Part shown: positions 38,300 through 48,421 of the stretch, piece after piece
Layout of the letters: the number at the start of each line of letters is the position of its first letter
How positions within the stretch are numbered: the first letter of the stretch is position 1
DNA from: Burkholderiaceae bacterium
Lineage (GTDB): Bacteria > Pseudomonadota > Gammaproteobacteria > Burkholderiales > Burkholderiaceae_C
DNA length: 64,000 nt
NCBI GenBank assembly: GCA_026125795.1
Contig: JAHCKM010000001.1
Location: 1,984,001 to 2,048,000, forward strand
Direction of reading: 5' to 3'
Notes under the pieces: model-generated
What the model was told of the DNA's origin: nothing
What the model saw: only the letters and a program-made list of their open reading frames with translations
The model's database searches: none
Program-made: the position numbers and the translations under genes

Positions 38300-40879
38300 A
38301 TGTCGGCGCGCTTGCAGTTTGCGCGCCGGTTGCACTTGGGAGACGCCTTGAAAAACCGCACTGGACATGCCGGACGTGTCGCGCTGAACACCGTCGCGCT
38401 GGCCGCGATGCTCGCTGCCTCGGGCAGCGCCTGGGCCCTGGGCCTCGGCCGCCTCAACGTTCAATCCGCCCTTGGCGAAGCGCTGCGCGCCGAGATCGAC
38501 ATCACCAGCCTCAGTTCCGAAGAAGACTCGTCCTTGCGCGTGCGCATTGCGCCGCCGGAGTCGTACCGCGCCTCGGGCGTCGACTACAACTCTGTTCTGC
38601 AGTCGACCACCGTCACGTTGGCGCGCCGCCCCGATGGTCGGCCGTACTTGCGCGTGACCAGCGATCGTGCGGTGCAGGAACCCTTCGTCGACGTGATCCT
38701 CGAGCTGACGTGGTCGTCCGGCCGCTTGGTGCGCGAATACACGTTGCTGCTCGATCCGCCGCAGTCGCGCGTCGCGCCGCCGGTGATGGCACAGGCGCCG
38801 GCGGCACCGCAGATTTCGGCCGCTCCGCAGCCGATCGCGCCGGCGCCGAGCCAGAGCGCAGTGGTCACGCCGCCGCCGGTTGCGCCGCAGGCCGCGGCGC
38901 CCACGCCACGTGCCACGCCGGCTCCCCGCGCCACCACGGCGCAGCGCGCGTCGCCCGCGGCGCCGGCCGGTGCGCCCAGCGCAGAGGGTGAGTACAAGGT
39001 CAAGGAAGGCGACACGCTGTACCGCATCGCCAAGAACAACCAGCGCGCCAACGTGTCGCTCGACCAGATGCTGGTGGCGCTGTTTCGCAACAACCCCAGC
39101 GCGTTCATCGGCGAGAACATGAACCGGCTCAAGGCCGGTGCGGTGTTGAGCGTGCCGTCGTCGGAGCAGGCGGGTCAGGCCACCACCGCCGAGGCGCGCG
39201 AAGTGATCCGGGCGCAGAGCGCCGACTTCGGCAAGTACCGTCAGACCCTGGCCGGCAACGTGCCGACCACGCCGGCCGGCGAGAGGTCGCGACAAGCGGC
39301 CGGCAAGGTGCAGGCCGCGATCGACGATCGCAAGCAAGCCGCCGCAGCCACCCCCGACAAGCTCACGCTGTCGCAAGGCGCCGTCAAACCGGGCACAGCC
39401 AGCACCGAAGCCAAGGTCTCGAAAGAAGCCGAGAAGAAGGACGCGGCCACACGAGTGGCCGAGTTGGCCAAGAACATCGAAGACCTGAAGAAGGTCCAGC
39501 AAGGCGCACCCGGCGCGACGGCACCGGCTCAGCCGGCGGCGCAGGCCGCTCCTGGGGCGCCGCCGGCCCCCGCGCCTGAAGCGAAGGCCCCGACCCCCGC
39601 GCCAGCGACGCCCGCAGCACCCCCACCGGCACCAGCGGTTGTCGCGCAAGCCCCGACCGAGCCGCCGAAGAGCGAGCCCGTGACACCGGCCGTGCCGATT
39701 ACGCCGCCGGCGGCGAGCGCACCGGCGCCGGCACCGGCTCAGGCGGCGACACCACAGGCGGCGCCGAAGCCCCCTGCGCCCCCCGTTGAAGAACCCAGCA
39801 TGCTGGCGGCGCTGACCGAACACCCGATGGCGGTGCCCGGGGGCATCGGTTTGGCGGTGCTCTTGGCCGGCTTGGCGCTGTACCGCCTGCGCGGCCGGTT
39901 CCGCAAGGACAACGGGGAGACGTCGTTCCTCGAGAGCCGCCTGCAGCCCGACTCGTTCTTCGGCGCCAGCGGCGGCCAGCGGGTCGACACGCGCGATGCG
40001 ACGGGCGTGTCGTCGTCGATGAGCTACTCGTTGAGCCAACTCGACGCGATCGGAGACGTTGACCCGGTGGCCGAAGCGGACGTTTACCTGGCCTACGGCC
40101 GCGACCTGCAGGCCGAAGAGATCTTGAAGGAGGCGATGCGCGGCAACCCCGATCGCCTGGCCATCCGCACCAAGCTGCTGGAGGTGTACGCCAAGCGTCG
40201 CGACACCAAGGGCTTCGAGATGCTGGCGACGCAGCTGTATGCGCTCACCAAAGGCGAAGGCGACGACTGGGCCAAGGCGCAGGAGCTCGGCCGACAGATC
40301 GACCCGGAGAACCCGCTGTACAAGCCGGGCGGACAACCGGTGGCGGCGGTCACCGGCGACGGTGGCCGCATCATCGAGCCGTTGGGCGCCAGCACGATGC
40401 CGCAATCGATCATGCCGCACACGTCGGGATTCCCGACGTCGACGATCGACAGCATTTCGGGCCACACCGACAGCCGACCCGCGCCGGACCTCGACCTCGA
40501 CCTTGATATCGGCACGATGCCGCCGCCCAGCGCACCGCAGCGGCGCGAGGCCCAGCCGAGCCAGGCGCCGGTCGTCGATCTGGAATCGATCTCGCTGGAC
40601 CTGAACCCGAGCGCTGCGATGCCGCTGACCTCCGGCGCGCAAGCCGCGTCGAGCGCCAAGCCCACGCTCGACTTCGGCGACTTCACGCTGCCGGCGCAGC
40701 CCTCTGCGCATGGATCGTTTGACGACAACGACCCGCTGGCGCGCAAACTCGAGCTGGCCGAGGAGTTCCGCCAGATCGGTGACATGGAAGGGGCGCGCGA
40801 CCTGCTCGAAGAGGTTGTCGCCAAGGCCGGCGGGGCCTTGAAGACCAAGGCCCAGAGCATGCTCGACAGCTTGGCATGA
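38300..40879 (+). CDS. fimV: FimV/HubP polar hub protein
   Basis: The product (up to 859 residues) has a signal region (LNTVALAAMLAASGSAWA), the FimV N-terminal domain starting LGLGRLNVQSALGEALRAEI, and a peptidoglycan-binding LysM domain (EYKVKEGDTLYRIAKNN, about residues 230-280). A long Pro/Ala-rich stretch and one transmembrane helix (GGIGLAVLLAGLALYRL, about 512-530) follow. The cytoplasmic part has DVYLAYGRDLQAEEILKEAM and the C-terminal FimV motif ARDLLEEVVAKAGGALKTKA. It organises the cell pole for type IV pili and related systems. A TTG at 38348 with GGGAGA upstream is an equally good start. Confidence 0.93.
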   Translation: MSARLQFARRLHLGDALKNRTGHAGRVALNTVALAAMLAASGSAWALGLGRLNVQSALGEALRAEIDITSLSSEEDSSLRVRIAPPESYRASGVDYNSVLQSTTVTLARRPDGRPYLRVTSDRAVQEPFVDVILELTWSSGRLVREYTLLLDPPQSRVAPPVMAQAPAAPQISAAPQPIAPAPSQSAVVTPPPVAPQAAAPTPRATPAPRATTAQRASPAAPAGAPSAEGEYKVKEGDTLYRIAKNNQRANVSLDQMLVALFRNNPSAFIGENMNRLKAGAVLSVPSSEQAGQATTAEAREVIRAQSADFGKYRQTLAGNVPTTPAGERSRQAAGKVQAAIDDRKQAAAATPDKLTLSQGAVKPGTASTEAKVSKEAEKKDAATRVAELAKNIEDLKKVQQGAPGATAPAQPAAQAAPGAPPAPAPEAKAPTPAPATPAAPPPAPAVVAQAPTEPPKSEPVTPAVPITPPAASAPAPAPAQAATPQAAPKPPAPPVEEPSMLAALTEHPMAVPGGIGLAVLLAGLALYRLRGRFRKDNGETSFLESRLQPDSFFGASGGQRVDTRDATGVSSSMSYSLSQLDAIGDVDPVAEADVYLAYGRDLQAEEILKEAMRGNPDRLAIRTKLLEVYAKRRDTKGFEMLATQLYALTKGEGDDWAKAQELGRQIDPENPLYKPGGQPVAAVTGDGGRIIEPLGASTMPQSIMPHTSGFPTSTIDSISGHTDSRPAPDLDLDLDIGTMPPPSAPQRREAQPSQAPVVDLESISLDLNPSAAMPLTSGAQAASSAKPTLDFGDFTLPAQPSAHGSFDDNDPLARKLELAEEFRQIGDMEGARDLLEEVVAKAGGALKTKAQSMLDSLA

Positions 40880-40974
40880 GACCACGCCCGTCAAAGCGGC
40901 CCGGCAGCCGCCTCTCCCTCTAGGGCGCGACACCGGCGGACCGGCGGCGCCGGATCCGCGGTGTCCACTTGGAA

Positions 40975-41775
40975 ATGCACGCCGCGACCGGCGTTCGCTG
41001 GGCACTGGGCGTCAGCTACCGAGGCAGCGCGTACAACGGTTGGCAAAGCCAGCCTGATGGCCACACGGTGCAAGACCATCTCGAACGCGCACTGTCGACG
41101 TTTGCCGATACGCGTGTGAGCACGGTCTGTGCCGGCCGCACCGACGCGGGCGTGCATGCGCTGAACCAGGTGGTGCACTTCGACGCGCCGGTGCGGCGCG
41201 ACGCGTTCTCGTGGGTGCGCGGCACCAATCGTTACCTGCCGGACGACATCGCAGTGCAGTGGAGCGCGCCGGTCCCAGCCGATTTTCATGCGCGCTTTGC
41301 GGCACGCGGCCGGCGTTATCGTTATGTGCTGTTGCGTTCGCCGGTGCGGCCGTCGCTGGAGGCCGGCCTGGTCGGATGGGTGTTCGACGACCTGGAAATC
41401 GAACCGATGCGCGCTGCGGCACAGCATCTGGTCGGCGAGCACGACTTCAGCTCGTTTCGCTCCAGCGAGTGTCAGGCCAAGTCGCCGGTGAAGACGCTGC
41501 GCTCGATCACGATCGAACGACGCGGCGCGTACTGGCATTTCCAGTTCGACGCCAATGCGTTCCTGCATCACATGGTGCGCAACATCATGGGTTGCCTGCT
41601 CGCGGTGGGCAGTGGTCGGCGGACGCCCGACTGGCTTCTCGACGTGCTGGCGGCGCGACATCGTGACGCCGCCGCGCCGACGTTTGCGGCCGCAGGGCTG
41701 TACTTCGCCGGCCCGTACTACGATGCCACCCTGCAGTTGCCCGACCGGGTGCCGGTGAGCGACTGGTTGCCCTGA
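40975..41775 (+). CDS. truA: tRNA pseudouridine(38-40) synthase TruA
   Basis: The 266-residue enzyme modifies the anticodon arm. The catalytic Asp is in [26 protein letters not shown] and [21 protein letters not shown] are also family motifs. ATG 40975 is the likely start; TTG 40969 is possible. It sits between fimV and trpF, its usual place in Burkholderiales. Confidence 0.96.
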   Translation: MHAATGVRWALGVSYRGSAYNGWQSQPDGHTVQDHLERALSTFADTRVSTVCAGRTDAGVHALNQVVHFDAPVRRDAFSWVRGTNRYLPDDIAVQWSAPVPADFHARFAARGRRYRYVLLRSPVRPSLEAGLVGWVFDDLEIEPMRAAAQHLVGEHDFSSFRSSECQAKSPVKTLRSITIERRGAYWHFQFDANAFLHHMVRNIMGCLLAVGSGRRTPDWLLDVLAARHRDAAAPTFAAAGLYFAGPYYDATLQLPDRVPVSDWLP

Positions 41776-41786
41776 CGAGAACCCCT

Positions 41787-42434
41787 TTGCAGCAACGCAC
41801 CCGCATCAAGATTTGCGGCCTGTCGCAGGAGGCCGATGTGGCGGCCGCCGTCGAGGCCGGTGCCGATGCCGTGGGCTTCGTGATGTACGGCAAGAGCGCG
41901 CGCCACGTCAGCGCGGCGCGTGCCGGTGAGCTGGCGCGAGCGCTGCCTCCTTTCGTGACGCCGGTGTGCCTGTTCGTCAACGCCAGGCCCGACGACATCG
42001 GCCGCGCTCTCGACCATGTGCCGCGCGCCGTGCTGCAGTTCCATGGCGACGAGACGCCGGCGCAGTGCGAGGCGGCGCGGCGCACATACATCCGGGCGGC
42101 GCGCGTGGCCGAGGGCTTTGCGCTGTTAGACTTCGCGCACGCTTTCGCCAGTGCGTCGGCGCTGCTGCTGGACGCCGATGTCCAGGGTTATGGCGGCGGC
42201 GGAAAGGTCTTTGATTGGTCACTCATTCCACCAAACGTGCCCCTTCCGGTCGTTTTGTCTGGTGGGTTGAATCCTGCAAACGTGATCGATGGGGTGATGC
42301 GCGTCCGGCCCTGGGCCGTTGACGTGAGCTCCGGCGTGGAGGCAAGCAAGGGCGTCAAGGACGCTGCGCTGATCCGCCGGTTCTGCGAAGCGGTGCGCGA
42401 AGCCGATGCGCGCATCGACGACGCCATCCACTAG
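41787..42434 (+). CDS. trpF: Phosphoribosylanthranilate isomerase
   Basis: The 215-residue TIM barrel starts at TTG with RTRIKICGLSQEADV, where the Cys is the catalytic base. The general acid Asp lies in LLLDADVQGYGGGGKVFDW, and VLSGGLNPANV and VDVSSGVE form the phosphate site. It starts 11 bp after truA. Confidence 0.95.
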   Translation: MQQRTRIKICGLSQEADVAAAVEAGADAVGFVMYGKSARHVSAARAGELARALPPFVTPVCLFVNARPDDIGRALDHVPRAVLQFHGDETPAQCEAARRTYIRAARVAEGFALLDFAHAFASASALLLDADVQGYGGGGKVFDWSLIPPNVPLPVVLSGGLNPANVIDGVMRVRPWAVDVSSGVEASKGVKDAALIRRFCEAVREADARIDDAIH

Positions 42435-42445
42435 AAAGGAATGTC

Positions 42446-42522
42446 GGCCCCCACGCTTGGCGCCTCGCGCCGGCGCTGCCCCCGCGGGGGCACAGTCCGG
42501 CTTGGGGCGGCCCGGCGCCGGC
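42446..42522. repeat. Dispersed GC-rich palindromic repeat, copy 4 (trpF-trpB gap)
   Basis: The stretch contains CCCCCACGCTTGGCGC, GCTGCCCCCGCGGGGGCAC and GGCTTGGGGCGGCCCGGCGC. It fills the trpF-trpB gap and ends about 10 bp before the trpB start, leaving no visible Shine-Dalgarno sequence. Confidence 0.75.
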
Positions 42523-42532
42523 CTGATCCATC

Positions 42533-43780
42533 ATGAAGCACTACCAACAGCCCGACGCGAGCGGGCATTTCGGGCCTTACGGCGGCCGTTTCGTCGCCGA
42601 GACCCTGGTCCATGCGCTCGACGAACTGCGCGCCGCCTACGAGCACTATCGCAACGATGATGCGTTCATGGCCGAGTTCCGCAACGAGCTCGAGCACTTC
42701 GTCGGGCGTCCGAGCCCGATCTACCATGCGGCGCGCCTGAGCCGCGAGATCGGCGGCGCGCAGATCCACTTGAAGCGCGAGGACTTGAACCACACCGGCG
42801 CGCACAAGGTGAACAACACCGTCGGCCAGGCGCTGCTGGCCAAGCGCATGGGCAAGCCGCGCGTGATCGCCGAGACCGGCGCCGGCCAGCACGGCGTGGC
42901 CACTGCCACCGTGTGCGCACGCTACGGCATGGAATGCGTGGTCTACATGGGCAGCGAAGACGTCAAGCGCCAGTCGCCCAACGTCTACCGCATGCATCTG
43001 CTGGGGGCCAAGGTCGTGCCGGTGGACAGCGGCTCCAGGACGCTGAAGGATGCGCTCAACGAAGCGCTGCGCGACTGGGTCACGCACGTCGACAACACCT
43101 TCTACATCATCGGCACCGTCGCCGGGCCGCACCCATACCCGATGCTGGTGCGCGACTTTCAGCGTGTGATCGGCGATGAATGCGTCGTGCAGATGCAAAG
43201 ACAGATCGGCCGCCAGCCCGACGCGGCGATCGCCTGCGTCGGCGGCGGCAGCAACGCGATGGGCTTGTTCTATCCGTACATCGAGCACGAGCGCGTGCGC
43301 TTGATCGGGGTGGAGGCTGCGGGACAGGGTCTGGCCAGCGGCAAGCACGCCGCCAGCCTGTCGGCCGGCTCACCCGGCGTGCTGCACGGCAACCGCACCT
43401 ACCTGCTGCAGGATGACAACGGGCAGATCCTGGAAACCCACTCGATCTCCGCCGGGCTCGACTACCCGGGCGTTGGCCCCGAGCATGCCTACCTCAAGGA
43501 CATCGGTCGCGCCGAGTACGTCGGCATCACCGACGACGAGGCGCTGGCCGCGTTCCACAAGCTGTGCCGCACCGAAGGCATCATCCCCGCCCTTGAATCG
43601 AGCCATGCGGTGGCCTACGCGATGAAGCTCGCAGCCACCATGAAGCCCGATCAGCACCTGCTGGTCAACCTGTCGGGCCGAGGCGACAAGGACATCGGCA
43701 CGGTGGCCGACCTCTCGGGAGCCGACTTCTACTGCCGGCCGTCGTGCCGCGGACAGTCGGTGAAAGGAGGGGCGAGATGA
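42533..43780 (+). CDS. trpB: Tryptophan synthase beta chain
   Basis: The 415-residue PLP enzyme joins indole and serine. It has the PLP Lys in [30 protein letters not shown], the phosphate loop [10 protein letters not shown], and [12 protein letters not shown]. Its leader consists of the dispersed repeat, with no good ribosome site. It overlaps trpA by four bases. Confidence 0.97.
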   Translation: MKHYQQPDASGHFGPYGGRFVAETLVHALDELRAAYEHYRNDDAFMAEFRNELEHFVGRPSPIYHAARLSREIGGAQIHLKREDLNHTGAHKVNNTVGQALLAKRMGKPRVIAETGAGQHGVATATVCARYGMECVVYMGSEDVKRQSPNVYRMHLLGAKVVPVDSGSRTLKDALNEALRDWVTHVDNTFYIIGTVAGPHPYPMLVRDFQRVIGDECVVQMQRQIGRQPDAAIACVGGGSNAMGLFYPYIEHERVRLIGVEAAGQGLASGKHAASLSAGSPGVLHGNRTYLLQDDNGQILETHSISAGLDYPGVGPEHAYLKDIGRAEYVGITDDEALAAFHKLCRTEGIIPALESSHAVAYAMKLAATMKPDQHLLVNLSGRGDKDIGTVADLSGADFYCRPSCRGQSVKGGAR

Positions 43781-44607
43781 GCCGCATTGCCGAGACGCTG
43801 CAACGCCTGCAGCGCGCGGGACGCAAGGCGTTGATCCCGTACGTGACCGTCGGCGATCCGTACGCCGATGCCACCGCCGACATCGTGCAGGGGTTGATCG
43901 ACGGCGGCGCCGACATCATCGAACTGGGCGTGCCGTTCTCCGATCCGATGGCCGACGGCCCGGTGATCCAGAAATCCTCCGAGCGCGCGCTCGCCCGCGG
44001 CATCGGACTTCCCCAGGTACTCGACGCGGTGCGTGCCATCCGACGGGCAAACCCGCAGACGCCGCTGGTGCTGATGGGCTACGCCAACCCGATCGAGCGC
44101 TTCGACCAGCGCCATGGCGACGGCGCGTTCGTGCAGGCCGCGGCGCAAGCCGGCGTCGACGGCCTGCTGGTGGTGGACTACCCGCCGGAGGAATGCGAGG
44201 CATTCGCCGCCTCGTTGAGGCAGGCGGGCCTCGACCTCATCTTTCTGCTCGCGCCGACATCGACCGATGCGCGCATCGAGCAGGTGGCGCGTATCGCCAG
44301 CGGCTTCGTGTACTACGTCTCCCTCCGGGGTGTCACCGGCGCCGGCCATCTCGACGTGTCGTCGGTGGCGCAGGCGATGCCGCGCATCCGGGCGCACGTG
44401 ACGCTGCCCGTCGGCGTGGGTTTCGGCATACGGGATGCCGCCAGCGCTCGCGCCGTGGCCCAAGTTGCCGATGCCGTGGTGATCGGCGCGCGCCTGGTGC
44501 AGATTCTGGAGGCCGAACCGCGCGAGAATGTCGCGCTGGCCGGCCGGCGCTTCATGGCCGAGATCCGGACCGCGCTCGATACTTCCGTCGAAGGGACGCA
44601 CGCATGA
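43777..44607 (+). CDS. trpA: Tryptophan synthase alpha chain
   Basis: The 276-residue TIM barrel cleaves indole-3-glycerol phosphate. The catalytic Glu and Asp are in [31 protein letters not shown] and [10 protein letters not shown] bind the phosphate. The ATG overlaps the trpB stop, with AAAGGAGG just upstream. It overlaps accD by four bases as well. Confidence 0.97.
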   Translation: MSRIAETLQRLQRAGRKALIPYVTVGDPYADATADIVQGLIDGGADIIELGVPFSDPMADGPVIQKSSERALARGIGLPQVLDAVRAIRRANPQTPLVLMGYANPIERFDQRHGDGAFVQAAAQAGVDGLLVVDYPPEECEAFAASLRQAGLDLIFLLAPTSTDARIEQVARIASGFVYYVSLRGVTGAGHLDVSSVAQAMPRIRAHVTLPVGVGFGIRDAASARAVAQVADAVVIGARLVQILEAEPRENVALAGRRFMAEIRTALDTSVEGTHA

Positions 44608-45479
44608 GCTGGCTCGAGAAACTGCTCCCACCTAGGATCCAGCAAACCGACCCTGCCGAGCGGCGCTCGGTGCCGGAAGGCCTGTGGATCAAGTGCCCGG
44701 CATGCGAGACCGTGCTCTACAAGACCGACCTCGAGGGCAACCTCAATGTCTGCCCGAAGTGCGGGCACCACCACCGTATTGGGGCCCGGCCGCGGCTGGA
44801 TGGTTTTCTGGATCCCGAAGGTCGCTTTGAGATCGGCCAGGAGGTCGTGCCGGTCGACCCGCTGAAGTTCAAGGACAGCAAGAAGAAGTACCCCGAGAGC
44901 CTGAAGGGTGCGCTTGAGGCCACCGGAGAGACCGACGCGCTGGTGGTGATGGGAGGCGCCGTGATGAGCGTGCCCATCGTGGCGGCGTGCTTCGAGTTCG
45001 ACTTCATGGGCGGCTCGATGGGCAGCGTGGTTGGCGAGCGTTTCGTGCGCGGCGTGGAGACCGCCGTCGAGCAGAAGATGCCGTTCGTCTGCTTCACCGC
45101 GTCGGGTGGCGCGCGCATGCAGGAAGGCTTGTTGAGCCTGATGCAGATGGCCAAGACCAACGCGGCGCTGACGCGCCTCTCGAAGGCGAGGCTGCCGTAC
45201 ATCAGCGTACTGACCGATCCCACGATGGGCGGCGTGTCGGCGAGCTTTGCCTTCATGGGCGACGTGGTGCTGGCCGAGCCCAAGGCGCTGATCGGCTTTG
45301 CCGGTCCGCGCGTGATCGAGAACACGGTGCGCGAGAAGCTGCCCGAGGGCTTTCAGCGTGCCGAGTTCCTGCTCGGCAAGGGCGCGCTCGACATGATCGT
45401 CGATCGCCGTCAGCTGCGGCCGGCGGTGGCCAAGCTTGCTGCGATGCTGCTGAAGCAGAGCGCCGACGCCATCGCATGA
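44604..45479 (+). CDS. accD: Acetyl-CoA carboxylase carboxyltransferase beta subunit
   Basis: The 291-residue subunit has the N-terminal zinc ribbon ([10 protein letters not shown] then [11 protein letters not shown]) and the crotonase core with [20 protein letters not shown] and [16 protein letters not shown]. With AccA it transfers the carboxyl group to acetyl-CoA. It overlaps the trpA stop (ATGA), a common trpA-accD-folC arrangement. Confidence 0.97.
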   Translation: MSWLEKLLPPRIQQTDPAERRSVPEGLWIKCPACETVLYKTDLEGNLNVCPKCGHHHRIGARPRLDGFLDPEGRFEIGQEVVPVDPLKFKDSKKKYPESLKGALEATGETDALVVMGGAVMSVPIVAACFEFDFMGGSMGSVVGERFVRGVETAVEQKMPFVCFTASGGARMQEGLLSLMQMAKTNAALTRLSKARLPYISVLTDPTMGGVSASFAFMGDVVLAEPKALIGFAGPRVIENTVREKLPEGFQRAEFLLGKGALDMIVDRRQLRPAVAKLAAMLLKQSADAIA

Positions 45480-45482
45480 TTG

Positions 45483-45648
45483 TCGGCGCCTACGCTTGTC
45501 GCTTCGCGCCTTCGCTGCTCTTGCAGGGCGCGTTGGCCGCAAGCGGCCAACCCCTCGCCAGGCATGAACAGTCCACCGGACTGTTCATGTCCGGGCTCGG
45601 CCCCAAGGGGGCGCAGTCCAGCTTGGGGTGGCTCGGCGCTGGAGGGGT
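45483..45648. repeat. Dispersed palindromic repeat, copy 5, split by extra hairpins
   Basis: The accD-folC gap begins like copy 4 (CGCCTACGCTTGTCGCTTCG) and ends like it (CCCAAGGGGGCGCAGTCC, AGCTTGGGGTGGCTCGGCGC). Between the halves lie two extra hairpins: TTGGCCGC-AA-GCGGCCAA at 45533-45550, and CATGAACAGTCC-ACC-GGACTGTTCATG (12-bp perfect stem) at 45563-45589. It looks like one repeat expanded by a second palindromic unit. Confidence 0.7.
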
Positions 45649-45675
45649 CTAGCCAGGCGCCGGCGGGCTGCACGC

Positions 45676-46989
45676 ATGACACCGCCGCGCACCCTTGATG
45701 ACTGGCTCGCGCACTGCGAGCGGCTCAATCCGAAGAGCATGGAGTTCACGCGCGAGCGCGTGGAGTTCACGCTCGAGCGCGCCCGCACCGTGCGCGACCG
45801 ATTGAACCTGCGCTTTCACTGCCCGGTGATCAGCGTGGCCGGCACCAACGGCAAAGGCTCGACCTGCGCGATGATCGAGTCGATCGCGCGCCATGCCGGC
45901 TATCGCACGGCGCTGCACATCAAGCCGCATCTGGTGCACTTTGAAGAACGCTGCCTGATCGACGGCGTGCCGGTCGAGCCGGCCACCCTGCTGCCGCATT
46001 TCGAGGCCGTGGAGGCGGCGCGCGGCGACATCGCGCTGACCTACTTCGAGTTCACGCTGCTGGTGATCCTGCGCGCGTTCATCGAGGCGCGGCCCGACGT
46101 CGTGATCCTCGAAGTGGGACTTGGCGGCCGGCTCGATGCGGTCAACGCGATCGATGCAGATTGTGCGGTGTTGACCAACATCGCCCTCGATCACACGGAG
46201 TACCTCGGCCCCGACCGCGAATCGATCGGGCGCGAGAAAGCCGGCATCTTCCGTGCGGCCAGGCCGGCCATCATCGGCGACCCCGAACCGCCCGACAGTG
46301 TGATCGAACATGCAAGAGCGATCGGCGCCGATCTCTGGCAGCACGGCCGCGACTTTCGCCTGAAGGGCGACCGGCAGCAGTGGTCGTGGAGCGGGCGCAA
46401 GCGTCGCTACAGCGGACTGGCGCATCCGGCGCTGCGCGGTGCGAATCAACTGCTCAATGCGGCCACCGCCCTGGCCGCGCTGGAGTCGCTGCACGAGCGC
46501 TTGCCGATACCCGCGCAAGCGGTGCGCAGCGGGCTTGCGCTGGTCTCCCTGCCGGGGCGCTTCCAGATCGTGCCGGGGCAACCGGCGCTTGTCCTCGACG
46601 TGGCACACAACCCGCAAGCCGCTGGGGCACTGGCCGCAGGACTGGACCAGATGGGTTTCTATCCGCGCACGCTTGCCGTGTTCGGCGTGATGGCCGACAA
46701 AGACATCGAGCACGTGGTGGCGCCTCTGCGGCCGCTGGTGGATGCATGGTTCGTCACCGATCTGCCGATCGCGCGCGCGGCCAAGGCCGAAGCGCTGGCA
46801 CGCATCCTGGTGGCACCACCCCACACAAGCACGCCGGTGAGTACGCATGCGACACCGAGCGATGCCTTGCGCGCCGCGCTGGCCGACGCAACCCCCGCTG
46901 ATAGAATCCTCGTGTTCGGCTCGTTCTCCACAGTGGGTGGTGTGCTGAAAGATGGTTTGCCGCGAACAGCGGCACCCCACTCGCGTTGA
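45676..46989 (+). CDS. folC: Bifunctional dihydrofolate/folylpolyglutamate synthase
   Basis: The 437-residue ligase has the P-loop SVAGTNGKGSTCAMI (near residue 53), VILEVGLGGRLDAVNAIDAD, and the C-terminal domain starting LVLDVAHNPQAAGAL. It adds glutamate to dihydropteroate and folates. The start at ATG 45676 is supported by the family N-terminus (TLDDWLAHCERLNP). Confidence 0.95.
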   Translation: MTPPRTLDDWLAHCERLNPKSMEFTRERVEFTLERARTVRDRLNLRFHCPVISVAGTNGKGSTCAMIESIARHAGYRTALHIKPHLVHFEERCLIDGVPVEPATLLPHFEAVEAARGDIALTYFEFTLLVILRAFIEARPDVVILEVGLGGRLDAVNAIDADCAVLTNIALDHTEYLGPDRESIGREKAGIFRAARPAIIGDPEPPDSVIEHARAIGADLWQHGRDFRLKGDRQQWSWSGRKRRYSGLAHPALRGANQLLNAATALAALESLHERLPIPAQAVRSGLALVSLPGRFQIVPGQPALVLDVAHNPQAAGALAAGLDQMGFYPRTLAVFGVMADKDIEHVVAPLRPLVDAWFVTDLPIARAAKAEALARILVAPPHTSTPVSTHATPSDALRAALADATPADRILVFGSFSTVGGVLKDGLPRTAAPHSR

Positions 46990-47055
46990 ACGCCTCCAAC
47001 GGGCCGCGCGGCGCTGCTGAGATGACAGCGTTCGCAGGCACACGCTCAGCAGCGC

Positions 47056-47883
47056 ATGGGTCTGTTCTCGTTCCTGCAAGGATCATCGGCGTCAGACAGT
47101 GAACGCACCGGCGCGGGTGACCCGGTGCAGGCGGCGCGCTCGCGTGCGCGCCGTCGGCTGATCGGCGCCGCCGTGCTGCTCGGCGTCGGCGTGATCGGCT
47201 TTCCGTTGTTGTTCGAGACCCAGCCGCGGCCGATCCCGGTGGATATTCCGATCGAGATCCCGCGCAAGGAAGGCGCACCCACGTTGCCGTTGCCGCCGCC
47301 GCGCGTCGCCTCGGCCGCGCCTGCGGTGGTGGGCCGGGTCAGCAGCGGTGTCACGACTACGGAGCCGACGGCCGCGGCACCGGCCAGTGCACCTGCGGTC
47401 GCGGCCGCACGCAGCGAAGCGGCACCGCCACGCAGCGAGCCGACGGCTCGCAACGATGCCGGCACCGCAGCCCCGGCGGCGGCGACCAAGGCCGCACCGT
47501 CAAAGACCGAAGGCACCAAGCCCGAGGCCGCCAAGGTCGACCCGCGCGCCGACGACGGCGCGCGTGCGCGTGCGTTGCTCGAAGGGCAGGGCGGTGCCCA
47601 CAACAAGACGGCGACCGTTGCAGCGGCCGAGCCCGACAAGCCCGATGCGGGTACGGGCCGTTTCGTCGTGCAGGTGGGTGCCTACGGTGCTGCCTCGTCG
47701 GCGCGCGACATGCGGCAGCGCGTCGACAAGCTTGGTCTGAAAAGCTACACGCAGACCGCCGAAGTCGACGGCAACAAGCGCATCCGCGTGCGCGTGGGAC
47801 CGTTCAATTCGCGCGAGGACGCCGAAAAAGCGGCGGGCACTCTCAAGGCTGCAGGCCTGCCTGCGGCGATCCTGACGCTGTGA
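47056..47883 (+). CDS. dedD: SPOR-domain cell-division protein, DedD-like
   Basis: The 275-residue protein has a short cytoplasmic N-terminus, one transmembrane helix (RRLIGAAVLLGVGVIGFPLL), a long Ala/Pro-rich periplasmic linker, and a C-terminal SPOR domain (GRFVVQVGAYGAASSARDMR, then RVRVGPFNSREDAEKAAGTL). SPOR domains bind denuded glycan at the septum. The gene is between folC and cvpA, as in many proteobacteria. Confidence 0.92.
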   Translation: MGLFSFLQGSSASDSERTGAGDPVQAARSRARRRLIGAAVLLGVGVIGFPLLFETQPRPIPVDIPIEIPRKEGAPTLPLPPPRVASAAPAVVGRVSSGVTTTEPTAAAPASAPAVAAARSEAAPPRSEPTARNDAGTAAPAAATKAAPSKTEGTKPEAAKVDPRADDGARARALLEGQGGAHNKTATVAAAEPDKPDAGTGRFVVQVGAYGAASSARDMRQRVDKLGLKSYTQTAEVDGNKRIRVRVGPFNSREDAEKAAGTLKAAGLPAAILTL

Positions 47884-48386
47884 CCGGGATGGACACGATC
47901 GGGTGGGTCGATTGGGTGTTGTTGGCGGTGCTGCTCGCGTCTGTGGTCGTCGGGCTGGTACGCGGCCTGGTGTTCGAGGTGTTGTCGCTGCTCGGCTGGG
48001 TGGCGGCCTACGTAGCGGCCCAGATGTTCAGCGGCGCGCTCGCACCGCACCTGCCTGTCGGTGCGCCCGGCTCGGCGTTGAATCACGGTGCGTCGTTCGC
48101 CGTGACCTTCGTGGCAGCGCTGGTCGTGTGGATGTTGCTGGCACGTCTGGTGCGCCTGATCGTGCATGCCACGCCGTTGACGCTGATCGATCGAACGCTG
48201 GGCGGAGTGTTCGGCCTGGTGCGCGCACTGGTGCTGCTGCTTGCGGTGGCCACCGTGGTGTCGTTCACGCCGGCGGTGCGCGCCTCGTCGTGGCAGGCAT
48301 CGCACGGGGCGGCCTGGCTGGGTGTTCTGCTGTCGGGATTGAAACCCGTGTTGCCGCCGGCGGTCGCGCGGCATCTGCAGGCCTGA
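47880..48386 (+). CDS. cvpA: CvpA family membrane protein
   Basis: The 168-residue protein has four hydrophobic helices and the family N-terminus DWVLLAVLLASVVVGLVRGL. It is encoded directly before purF, which defines the classical cvpA-purF operon. A GTG start at 47880 overlaps the dedD stop; ATG 47889 is the alternative. Confidence 0.9.
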   Translation: MTGMDTIGWVDWVLLAVLLASVVVGLVRGLVFEVLSLLGWVAAYVAAQMFSGALAPHLPVGAPGSALNHGASFAVTFVAALVVWMLLARLVRLIVHATPLTLIDRTLGGVFGLVRALVLLLAVATVVSFTPAVRASSWQASHGAAWLGVLLSGLKPVLPPAVARHLQA

Positions 48387-48421
48387 TAACGCCGACAATG
48401 GCACCTCGAGGTTCTTGATCC

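Noticed and set aside
38237-41005. A 922-codon minus-strand frame opposite fimV
   Set aside because: Arg/Gly-rich antisense of the Pro/Ala-rich fimV linker, with no plausible protein features.
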